DNA of 64,000 bases. Origin: RYN-230 sp036509255. GTDB taxonomy: Bacteria; Actinomycetota; Actinomycetes; Streptosporangiales; Streptosporangiaceae. This document shows positions 7,522 through 14,446 of the stretch, piece after piece (within the stretch, counting starts at the first letter, position 1; each line of letters opens with the position of its first letter). The notes under the pieces are model-generated. The model did no database searches. It saw nothing but the letters and a program-made list of their open reading frames with translations, and was not told where the DNA came from. The stretch spans positions 1-64,000 of the forward strand of contig DATCFY010000106.1 of assembly GCA_036509255.1 (NCBI GenBank), written 5' to 3'. The translations under genes and the position numbers were made by a program.

Positions 7522-9044
7522 CCGAGTACTCGCCGGACGGCGGCTCAGACCACGGGGGCTCAGATCACGGGGACTCAGACCAAGGGGGTGAGGATTACTG
7601 GGCCACGGCCGGCGAACCGATGGACGGCGACGTCCCGTCCGGCGTCCGCGTCCCGGTGCTCGCGGTGGTCGGCCGCCCCAACGTCGGCAAGTCCACCCTG
7701 GTCAACCGCATCCTCGGCAGCAGGCAGGCGGTAGTCCAGGACGTCCCCGGGGTGACCAGGGACCGGGTCACCTACGACGCTTCGTGGCGGGGCCGCGCGT
7801 TCACCGTCGTGGACACCGGCGGCTGGGAACCCTTCCCCGGCGCCGAGGAGGGCCAGGTGCGGCGTGAGCTGGCCGAGCAGGTTACGGCCCAGGCCCGGGT
7901 GGCCGTGGAAGCGGCCGACGCGGTGCTGTTCGTGCTGGACGCGGTGGTCGGGGTCACTGACGCCGATGATGCCGTCGCCGCCGTGCTCCGGCGGGCCGGG
8001 AAACCGGTGGTCGTTGCGGCAAACAAGGTGGACGACGCCATTGCGGAACCTGCCGCTACGGCCCTGTGGTCGCTCGGCCTGGGCGAGCCCCAGCCGGTCA
8101 GCGCGCTGCACGGGCGGGGAAGCGGCGACCTCCTGGACGCTGTGCTCGATGCGCTCCCGGAGACCCCGCAGGAGCAGATCGGCGAGACGGGGGGACCGCG
8201 CCGGGTCGCCCTCATCGGCCGGCCCAACGTGGGCAAGTCCAGCCTGCTGAACAAGCTCGCCGGGCAGACCCGGGTGCTGGTGGACGAGGTGGCGGGGACT
8301 ACCCGCGACCCGGTGGACGAGCTGATCGAGCTGGGCGGCACCACCTGGCGGTTCGTGGACACCGCAGGCATCCGGCGGCGGGCCAACCAGAACCAGGGGG
8401 CGGACTTCTACGCCGCGCTGCGCACTGCCGGAGCGCTGGAACGGGCCGAGGTGGCCGTGGTCCTGGTGGACGGCAGCGAACCGCTCACTGAGCAGGACCT
8501 GCGCATCATCTCGATGGTGACCGACGCCGGGCGGGCCCTGGTCATCGCCTACAACAAGTGGGACCTGGTCGACGAGGACCGGCGGCTGCAGCTGGACCGG
8601 GAAATCGACCGCCAGCTCTACACCGCGCGCTGGGCGCCGCGGGTCAACATCTCCGCGATGACCGGGCGGCACGTGGACCGGCTGGTCCCCGCCATCGAGC
8701 AAGCCCTGGAAAGCTGGGAGACGCGGGTACCCACCGGGCGGCTGAACGCCTGGCTGAACGAGGTAGTCGCGGCAACCCCGCCGCCATCACGGGGCGGCCG
8801 GCAGCCGCGGATCATGTTCGCGACCCAGGCGGGCATCCGCCCCCCGCACTTCGTGTTCTTCACCACGGGTTTCCTGGAAGCTGGCTACCGCCGCTTCCTG
8901 GAGCGGCGGCTGCGGGAGGAGTTCGGCTTCGAGGGCAGCCCGATCCGGCTGTCACTGCGGCTGCGGGAACGGCGTTCTACCGGGGGCCGCGGCGGCGGTC
9001 CGCCGCGCCGTGAGGCAAAGGCGCGGGCCCGCCGGGAAGACTGA
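7518..9044 (+). CDS. der: Ribosome assembly GTPase Der (EngA)
   Basis: Double-GTPase required for 50S subunit maturation. The first G domain carries GRPNVGKSTLVNRI and VDTGGWE; the second carries GRPNVGKSSLLNKL, VDTAGIRRR and NKWDLVDE; a KH-like C-terminal domain follows (IMFATQAGIRPPHFVFF) and a basic tail (RRSTGGRGGG). About 508 residues, typical apart from a ~45-residue acidic N-terminal extension containing a 15-bp tandem repeat (Gly-Ser-Asp-His-Gly units). GTG 7518 overlaps the cmk stop; GTG 7509 is an alternative. Confidence 0.96.
   Translation: MTEYSPDGGSDHGGSDHGDSDQGGEDYWATAGEPMDGDVPSGVRVPVLAVVGRPNVGKSTLVNRILGSRQAVVQDVPGVTRDRVTYDASWRGRAFTVVDTGGWEPFPGAEEGQVRRELAEQVTAQARVAVEAADAVLFVLDAVVGVTDADDAVAAVLRRAGKPVVVAANKVDDAIAEPAATALWSLGLGEPQPVSALHGRGSGDLLDAVLDALPETPQEQIGETGGPRRVALIGRPNVGKSSLLNKLAGQTRVLVDEVAGTTRDPVDELIELGGTTWRFVDTAGIRRRANQNQGADFYAALRTAGALERAEVAVVLVDGSEPLTEQDLRIISMVTDAGRALVIAYNKWDLVDEDRRLQLDREIDRQLYTARWAPRVNISAMTGRHVDRLVPAIEQALESWETRVPTGRLNAWLNEVVAATPPPSRGGRQPRIMFATQAGIRPPHFVFFTTGFLEAGYRRFLERRLREEFGFEGSPIRLSLRLRERRSTGGRGGGPPRREAKARARRED
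7542..7586 (+). repeat. 15-bp tandem repeat, 3 copies, inside der
   Basis: Three consecutive 15-base units at 7542-7556, 7557-7571 and 7572-7586, based on ggctcagaccacggg with one to three changes per copy. They keep the der frame and encode Gly-Ser-Asp-His-Gly-like units in the poorly conserved N-terminal extension. Confidence 0.85.
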
Positions 9045-9100
9045 ACCGGCCGCCCTCCCCCCGGGGGCCGCACAGAGCGCGTCTGGGGAGGGCGGCCGGT
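9045..9100 (+). terminator. Strong hairpin terminator after der
   Basis: Perfect 16-bp inverted repeat accggccgccctcccc (9045-9060) / ggggagggcggccggt (9085-9100) with a 24-nt loop, starting directly after the der stop. It lies between converging genes (der + and the RsbW-like gene -) and has no clear T-run, as is common for actinobacterial intrinsic terminators. It could serve both strands. Confidence 0.8.
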
Positions 9101-9126
9101 TGCTCATGGCCGGCTGCGGCCGGCGG

Positions 9127-9612
9127 TCAGCAGGTGAGCCGGAACCAGACGGTGGTGCCGACCTCATCCCGGGTGTAACCCCAGTGCTCGGCGAGCTGCT
9201 CGACCAGGAACAGGCCGTGCCCGTGGGGTTCGTACACGTCGGCCTTGACCACCGGAGTACTGCGCGTGGAGCCGTTGTCCACGACCTCGATCCGGACCGC
9301 GCCGGGGAGGCCGAGCACCACCACGGTAACGGTCCCGCCGGGCTGGCCGGACTCGCTGTGCAGCACGGCGTTGGTGACAAGCTCAGAGCACAGTAAAACA
9401 GCCTCGTCCGCGCAAGGGTGCTCCGCACCGAGGGTCCGGGCCACGAACGCCCGCGCTTCCGAGACGTTCCTGGTCCCCCCCGCGATGGTCAAGCTGCCCA
9501 CGAGGGCCGACGCGGGGCCGGTCGCTGCCGCAGTTACCTGCGGCAGGTTCGTGGCTGCTGTCCGCGGGCCGCCGGTGTGTGTCCCGGCCGCCGTGGAGGC
9601 GGTAGCTCCCAT
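9127..9612 (-). CDS. RsbW-like ATP-binding protein (HATPase_c_2)
   Basis: 161-residue GHKL-type ATPase of the anti-sigma/serine-kinase-like class common in actinomycetes. A ~45-residue low-complexity N-terminus precedes the domain: ADEAVLLCSELVTNAVLHS (N-box), VRIEVVDNGS (G1), and HGHGLFLVEQLAEHWGY (G2). These proteins can phosphorylate STAS antagonists or bind sigma factors. It lies beside DUF5753/DUF397 genes, the same combination seen in AbaA/WhiJ-type loci. Start ATG 9612 has a GGGGAGGAG-like site upstream. The target is unknown. Confidence 0.88.
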   Translation of the reverse strand: MGATASTAAGTHTGGPRTAATNLPQVTAAATGPASALVGSLTIAGGTRNVSEARAFVARTLGAEHPCADEAVLLCSELVTNAVLHSESGQPGGTVTVVVLGLPGAVRIEVVDNGSTRSTPVVKADVYEPHGHGLFLVEQLAEHWGYTRDEVGTTVWFRLTC

Positions 9613-9915
9613 CCCTGGTGCACTCCTCCCCGGCCGCGCGTTCCCCCCCTGACATGGCCAACGGATCGCCAGTGCGTGACGACCCGCCGCCTGGGTCCGC
9701 GATGGTAGCCGGTCAGATACGGCGTGTCAGATCCATGATGGGGTGGGCGTGCGTTTCACGCAAGTGCGTAGCACAAATATCGCATACGAAATTTCAGATG
9801 AGATCTCATCCCCTTCGCAATTCCGGTATCGTTACTTGATGTACCAGAAGAGCTGTGTCAGTCCCGTCCCTGACCTGGGGTGGGATCCTGCCGGACCTTC
9901 CTTCGAGGAGGCGAG
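9613..9915. promoter_or_regulatory. Divergent intergenic region, locally AT-rich
   Basis: 303 bp between the RsbW-like gene (-) and the DUF5753 regulator (+). The stretch ~9770-9860 is clearly richer in A/T than its surroundings and should hold promoters for one or both genes. It contains a perfect 14-bp palindrome listed separately. I see no RNA gene or credible small coding sequence. Confidence 0.5.
9797..9810. promoter_or_regulatory. 14-bp perfect palindrome, candidate operator
   Basis: gatgagatctcatc is a perfect palindrome about 105 bp upstream of the HTH/DUF5753 regulator start and about 185 bp upstream of the RsbW-like gene. Position and symmetry suit a dimeric repressor site, possibly autoregulation by the neighbouring HTH protein. 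That assignment is inference. Confidence 0.45.
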
Positions 9916-10776
9916 ATGCCCGTGTCCATCGGTCCCACGGTGCGGCGGCGGCGGCTCGGTTCCGAGTTAAGGCGGCTGCGCGAGGCGCACTCGTTCAAGC
10001 TTGAGGAAGCCGCAGACCGGCTTGGCCTGGCTGCGTCGACGCTGTCCCGCATCGAGACCGGTAAGGCGCCCACCCGGACCGCCTACCTCATGACGATGTT
10101 CGAGATGTACGGCGTGGATGACCCGGGCCAGCGTCAGGTGCTCACCGAGATGGCCCGGGAAGGCCACCGCAAGGGATGGTGGGCCGTCTACGACGACGTG
10201 CTCCCGACCGGATTCGATATCTACGTCGGCCTCGAGGCCGAGGCGTCCGCGCTGCGGGTGTTCGAGGACCAGGTGGTCCACGGCCTGCTGCAGACGGAAG
10301 GCTACGCCCGCACGGTCATGACCTCGGTACGCCGGTGGCAGGACAGCAGGCAGATCGACCGCGCGGTGGAGCTGCGGATGGGGCGGCAGCGGGTGCTCAC
10401 CGGCCCGGACTCGCTGAAGCTGTGGTGCATCCTCAACGAGCCGGTCATCTCCAGGATGATCGGCGGCCCGCAGGTCATGCGCGAGCAGCTGGCCCGGCTG
10501 CTGGAAGTGAGCCAGCAGCCCAATGTGACGCTGCAGGTGCTGCCGCTGTCCAGCGGCGTGCACCCGGCCTTGAACGGGCCATTCTGCATCCTGGAGTTTC
10601 CTGAGCGCGGTGATCAGGACGTGGTCTACACGGAGGGCGTCGCGGGCCACGCTTATCTGGAAAGAGACGCCGAGGTGCGCTCCTGCGCGGAGGTTTTCGA
10701 TCTGCTCCGCGCGGCGGCGTTGTCGCCGGCCGACACCGTCACATTCATCGAGCGAATGACCAGCGACATCACCTGA
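9916..10776 (+). CDS. HTH transcriptional regulator with DUF5753 (WhiJ-like)
   Basis: 286 residues. The N-terminal XRE helix-turn-helix (LGSELRRLREAHSFKLEEAA then LAASTLSRIETGKAP) is followed by the DUF5753 effector domain (MAREGHRKGWWAVYDDVLPTG, FEDQVVHGLLQTEGYARTVM in part). This family includes Streptomyces WhiJ-type developmental regulators, which usually pair with a DUF397 protein, here encoded 31 nt downstream. ATG 9916 follows GAGGAGG (9905-9911) by 4 nt; GTG 9922 would have more usual spacing. The ligand or partner of DUF5753 is unknown. Confidence 0.9.
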   Translation: MPVSIGPTVRRRRLGSELRRLREAHSFKLEEAADRLGLAASTLSRIETGKAPTRTAYLMTMFEMYGVDDPGQRQVLTEMAREGHRKGWWAVYDDVLPTGFDIYVGLEAEASALRVFEDQVVHGLLQTEGYARTVMTSVRRWQDSRQIDRAVELRMGRQRVLTGPDSLKLWCILNEPVISRMIGGPQVMREQLARLLEVSQQPNVTLQVLPLSSGVHPALNGPFCILEFPERGDQDVVYTEGVAGHAYLERDAEVRSCAEVFDLLRAAALSPADTVTFIERMTSDIT

Positions 10777-10807
10777 GACGAAAGCTTCAACCTCGAAAGA
10801 AGGGACA

Positions 10808-11023
10808 ATGGGGATGACCCCGGATTTCACGAATGCCCGTTGGTTCAAGAGCAGCGCCTCAAGCGTCACAGGCTGCGTTGAAGTGGCGCACCTGCCTAAT
10901 GGCCTGGTGGCGCTGCGCGATTCCAAGGACGTGAGCAAGGCGCCGCACGTGTTCAATCGCCGCGAGTGGACTGCGTTCCTCTCGGGCGTCCGGAACGGCG
11001 AGTTCGACCTGCCCGTTCACTAG
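10808..11023 (+). CDS. DUF397 protein (AbaA-like)
   Basis: 71-residue protein matching DUF397: the family core ARWFKSSASS, a conserved Cys-Val-Glu-Val segment, VALRDSKD and the C-terminal REWTAFLSGVRNGEFDL. These small proteins accompany DUF5753 HTH regulators in actinomycetes and are thought to modulate them, in an antitoxin- or anti-repressor-like way. ATG 10808 has AAGAAGGG upstream; ATG 10814 is possible. Probably in one operon with the upstream regulator. Confidence 0.9.
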   Translation: MGMTPDFTNARWFKSSASSVTGCVEVAHLPNGLVALRDSKDVSKAPHVFNRREWTAFLSGVRNGEFDLPVH

Positions 11024-11029
11024 CCTTAC

Positions 11030-11046
11030 GCCCCGCTCTTCGGGGC
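11030..11046 (+). terminator. Short GC hairpin after DUF397 gene
   Basis: gccccg (11030-11035) / cggggc (11041-11046) with a 5-nt loop ctctt, 6 nt after the stop codon. A first, small terminator-like hairpin before the larger one at 11069. Confidence 0.55.
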
Positions 11047-11068
11047 TTCGCAGGGGGCGGTGGGGGGC

Positions 11069-11111
11069 GCGGTCCTTTCCCCGGCACCATGAGCGCCGGG
11101 GGAAGGACCGC
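11069..11111. terminator. 17-bp bidirectional hairpin between convergent genes
   Basis: gcggtcctttccccggc (11069-11085) pairs with gccgggggaaggaccgc (11095-11111), with one G-T wobble and a 9-nt loop. It lies between the DUF397 gene (+) and a second DUF5753 regulator (-), suiting a shared terminator. Confidence 0.8.
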
Positions 11112-11123
11112 ATCCGCCGCCGG

Positions 11124-11984
11124 TTAAGGCGTCTGGCCGGAGTTGGCCAGGATGCTGGTGATGAGGTCCTGTGACTCGGCGGGGGACGCGCTCACGATGC
11201 TCAGCCGCTCCATGGCCAGCAGGTAACGCTCTACCTCGGCCCGCTTGTCGATGTAGGTCGCGCTGGTCAGCTGCTCCGCGTACACCATGTCGGGCATGTC
11301 GGCATCGCCGAAGCGCAGGATGCTGAACGAGCCCGGCGTCGCGTAGCTGACTACAGGGAACGGGGTCACCTGCACGGTGAGGGACGGCTGCCGGCACGCA
11401 TCGCGCAGGTGCTCCAGCTGCCCGCGCAGGACTGCGGGACCGCCGAGCGGGCGGTGCAGCGCCACCTCGTCGATGATCGCCCAGAGGCGGATACCGCCAG
11501 CCGCGAAGCGGCGCTGGCGTTCCTTGAGCAGGACGACCAGGCGCTCCGCCTCGTCGAGCGAATAGTCGCCCAGGGCCAGGACCGAGGCCGCGTAGTCCTC
11601 GGTCTGCAGCAAGGCCGGCACGAACTGGGCGTCATAGGTGCGGATCGACTGGGCCGATTCCTCCAGCCCCATATAGGCCTGGAACCACACGGGCAGGACG
11701 TCGTGATAGCGATGCCACCAGCCAGGCTGGTTCGCCCGGCTGGCCAGCAGCAGCATTTGCTCCCGCTCGGCCTTGTCGGTTATCCCGTACAAGGTGAGCA
11801 GGTCGGCGATGTCGATCTCGCGGACCGCATTGCGGCCGAGCTCGATGCGGCTGATCTTGGATTCCGAGCCCCGGATGGCCCGGGCGGCTTCCTGGGCGCT
11901 GATTCCACGGGACTCGCGCAGACGGCGCAGCTGAGCACCGAGCAGCAGGCGCAGAACGGTCGGGCCGCCGACCGCACCTGTCAT
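11124..11984 (-). CDS. Second HTH regulator with DUF5753
   Basis: 286 residues with the same architecture as the gene at 9916: XRE HTH (LGAQLRRLRESRGISAQEAA, SESKISRIELGRNAV) and DUF5753 (ANQPGWWHRYHDVLPVWF, FVPALLQTEDYA, SYATPGSFSILRF). The two proteins align along their whole length but are clearly diverged, so this is a paralogue and not a recent duplicate. ATG 11984 has GAGAGG (11995-12000) upstream. It converges on the DUF397 gene and has no DUF397 partner of its own in the window. Confidence 0.88.
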   Translation of the reverse strand: MTGAVGGPTVLRLLLGAQLRRLRESRGISAQEAARAIRGSESKISRIELGRNAVREIDIADLLTLYGITDKAEREQMLLLASRANQPGWWHRYHDVLPVWFQAYMGLEESAQSIRTYDAQFVPALLQTEDYAASVLALGDYSLDEAERLVVLLKERQRRFAAGGIRLWAIIDEVALHRPLGGPAVLRGQLEHLRDACRQPSLTVQVTPFPVVSYATPGSFSILRFGDADMPDMVYAEQLTSATYIDKRAEVERYLLAMERLSIVSASPAESQDLITSILANSGQTP

Positions 11985-12255
11985 CGACCCACATCCTCTC
12001 CGTGAACGGCTGCCGGCAGCATGCACCTGAGCGGTCCAGCTGGGCTTCGGCATTACCGCAACGTGCCTGGCCTGTATGCGGGGGAGAAATGCGCGGGGAT
12101 TCGCCTTTTCGCTAACCTGGCCACTGTATCGCCTGGGCCATTGGCTGGCACCCCTTGCGTGCGCGGGCCCGGCCGCCGGTGCGGGAAACCGGCCGGTAAC
12201 CTGGGCTCTGGCCATGAGCACGGGCCAGATGCGTCCCCTTCATGAAGGCAGGGTC

Positions 12256-13212
12256 ATGCGGTACAGGTCGTTGGGTAATAGCGGACTGCTCGTCTCGGTG
12301 GCCGGCCTCGGCTGCAACAACTTCGGCGGCCGGCTGGACGTGCAGCAGACCCGGGCCGTGGTCGACTCGGCGATCGACGCGGGCATCACGCTGTTCGATA
12401 CCGCGGACATCTACGGCAACGCCGGGGGCTCCGAGGAGATGCTCGGCGAGGTGCTGGGTGCCCGGCGGGACCAGATCGTGCTCGCCACCAAGTGGGGCCA
12501 CCAGCGGGTGGACATGGGCTATGGCCCGGCGGCCGGGGCCAAGGGCGGCCGGGCCTACATCCGGCGGGCGGTCGAGCAGTCGCTGCGCCGGCTCCGCACC
12601 GACTACCTCGACCTGTACCAGCTGCACACCCCCGACCCGGTCACGCCGATCGGCGAGACCCTGCACGCGCTGAGCGAGCTGGTCATCGAGGGCAAGGTCC
12701 GCTACATCGGCCACTCCAACTTCTCCGGCTGGCAGATCGCCGACGCCGCGCATGTGGCCCGGGAGGCCGACACGGAGGCGTTCATCTCCGCGCAGAACCA
12801 CTGGTCGCTGCTCGAGCGGCAGGCTGAGGCCGAGGTAGTGCCCGCGGCCCGGCACTGCGGGCTCGGGGTGCTGCCGTACTACCCGCTCGCCAACGGCCTG
12901 CTCACCGGCAAGGTGCGGCGTGGCCAGGCCCCGCCAGCCGGCACCCGGCTGGCCAGCCGGGAGGGCTACATCACCGAGCCGAAACTGGACCGGGTGGAGG
13001 CGCTGGCCCGGTGGGCCGCCGACCACGGGGTCAGCCTGCTCGATGTGGCTATCGGGGGCCTGGCGGCGCAGCCCGGCTGTGCCTCGGTGATCGCCGGGGC
13101 GACCTCACCGGATCAGGTCAAGGCGAACGCCGCGGCAGCGGACTGGATCCCGCCGCAGGACGCCGTGGCTGAGCTGGACCAGATCGTCCCTCCGCCCGAG
13201 CCCGCATCCTGA
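12256..13212 (+). CDS. Aldo/keto reductase
   Basis: NAD(P)H-dependent oxidoreductase of the AKR (TIM-barrel) superfamily, about 318 residues. Visible motifs: GLGCNNFGG, FDTADIYG (catalytic Asp/Tyr), VLATKWGH (Lys), YLDLYQLHTPDP (His) and IGHSNFSGWQ, then VIAGATSPDQV of the cofactor site. ATG 12256 is used because the family starts with MRYRSLGNSGL. The 271-bp region before it separates it from the divergent HTH regulator. The substrate cannot be inferred. Confidence 0.9.
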   Translation: MRYRSLGNSGLLVSVAGLGCNNFGGRLDVQQTRAVVDSAIDAGITLFDTADIYGNAGGSEEMLGEVLGARRDQIVLATKWGHQRVDMGYGPAAGAKGGRAYIRRAVEQSLRRLRTDYLDLYQLHTPDPVTPIGETLHALSELVIEGKVRYIGHSNFSGWQIADAAHVAREADTEAFISAQNHWSLLERQAEAEVVPAARHCGLGVLPYYPLANGLLTGKVRRGQAPPAGTRLASREGYITEPKLDRVEALARWAADHGVSLLDVAIGGLAAQPGCASVIAGATSPDQVKANAAAADWIPPQDAVAELDQIVPPPEPAS

Positions 13213-13215
13213 GCT

Positions 13216-13239
13216 GGCGGTCAGTTCTTGCTGACCGCC
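13216..13239. terminator. 9-bp hairpin between convergent genes
   Basis: ggcggtcag (13216-13224) / ctgaccgcc (13231-13239), loop ttcttg. It begins 3 nt after the aldo/keto reductase stop and overlaps the last codons of the convergent protease gene. Probably terminates at least the + strand transcript. Confidence 0.6.
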
Positions 13240-14096
13240 TCGTGGAAGAGGTTCCGCACCGCCTGGCCGAACCGGGCGGAGTAGGAGACCGAGGGCGTGT
13301 CCCCGCCCTGCTCATAGCCGCCGATGACGCCGACCACCGTGCCCAGGCCGGTGGCCGGGTGCACGTTGGCGAGGAACGGGCCGCCGCTGGTCCCGTCGGT
13401 GTACCCGCCGCAGTCGAACTCCATCTGCCGCGCGCCGAACGCGCGGGTCCGGGCGGTGCAGGTGATCGGCCGCTGCCTGCCGTCCGGGTAGCCGATGACC
13501 TGGCCCAGCTGCGCCGCCCTCCAGCCGGTGGCCAGCTTCTCCCCGCCGGTCAGGTCCTCCACCGGGGTGGCAGTGCCGGGCTGGCTGACGACGAGGAAGG
13601 CCACGTCGTGGTTGGGGTTGGCGGAGGAGGCCCAGGCCGCGTCCACGAACACCCGGGTGACCGTCCAGCTCCCGTACGGCTCGAGGTGCCGGTGATACTC
13701 GGGCACAAAGGCCACCTGGCCCGGCTGCTTGCCGTGCAGGCAGTGGGCTGCGGTGATCACCAGGTCCTTGACCGGGCTGGCCACCACGCTCGCCGAGCAG
13801 AAGTGCCGGCCGAGGCGGCCGCCGCTGACCGTGAACAGGGCCCCCACGGCGGTGGTGCCGTCATAGAAGCGGCCGTGCAGCAGGGCGGGAGGGACGGTCG
13901 GGGCCCCCACGGGAAGTGCTTTGACCGCCGCGGCGAGCCGGCTCGCCAGCCGCTCCGCACCGTGGGCGCCCGGCGAGGTTGCCACCAGCCCCAGGGTGAC
14001 CATGGCGGCTAGTCCCGCGCTCCACGCGGCCGGCCTGGCCCGGAGCCCCAGGCGGGGCGGCCGGGCTTTTCCGGCATACCGTCGCGTTCTCCTCAC
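13221..14096 (-). CDS. Secreted trypsin-like serine protease
   Basis: 291-residue S1-family peptidase. A basic N-terminus (RRTRRYAGKARPPRLGLRAR) and a hydrophobic segment ending near SPGAHGAE form a probable export signal. The triad is visible: His118 in ITAAHCLHG, Asp164 in NPNHDVAFL, Ser237 in DGTSGGPF. The cysteines in FCSASV and AAHC suggest the usual disulfide. The protein acts outside the cell; the substrate is unknown. GTG 14096 is the most upstream start, with GGGAGG 4 nt away. Confidence 0.9.
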   Translation of the reverse strand: MRRTRRYAGKARPPRLGLRARPAAWSAGLAAMVTLGLVATSPGAHGAERLASRLAAAVKALPVGAPTVPPALLHGRFYDGTTAVGALFTVSGGRLGRHFCSASVVASPVKDLVITAAHCLHGKQPGQVAFVPEYHRHLEPYGSWTVTRVFVDAAWASSANPNHDVAFLVVSQPGTATPVEDLTGGEKLATGWRAAQLGQVIGYPDGRQRPITCTARTRAFGARQMEFDCGGYTDGTSGGPFLANVHPATGLGTVVGVIGGYEQGGDTPSVSYSARFGQAVRNLFHEAVSKN

Positions 14097-14446
14097 CTAG
14101 CCTCCCACCTGGGCGCACGTGTCACTCTGAACCACCAGGCCCCTCCACTTCATTGTGCGGGTGACCGGCCCGGAGAGCCATAGGCGGCACCGGGGAAGAT
14201 GCTGACAAATTGCTGTATGTGGTTACTCAGCGTGATTAGAGGCCTGGCCTGGGCGGCCGGCGAGAGGGACCAGCGCGGCGGGTCTGACCCGGCGGGCCTG
14301 GCCGGGGAGGATACCGTGATCGCCGGGACCGGTAGCGGCGTAGGATCGCGTCAGCGTAATTCCGCCGCTATGGCGGTTGTGTCACCCCTCTGGGATCAGG
14401 AGTGGCAGGCAGGGCCAACAGGGGTGACTATAAGGAGCCACGCGTC
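14097..14446. promoter_or_regulatory. Divergent intergenic region, no gene seen
   Basis: 350 bp between the protease (-) and the SCO1-fusion operon (+). It should contain both promoters. An open frame at 14199-14477 lacks protein-like composition and runs into the real gene in another frame, so I do not call it. The only clear signal is AAGGAG at 14432-14437, the ribosome-binding site of the next gene. Confidence 0.5.
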
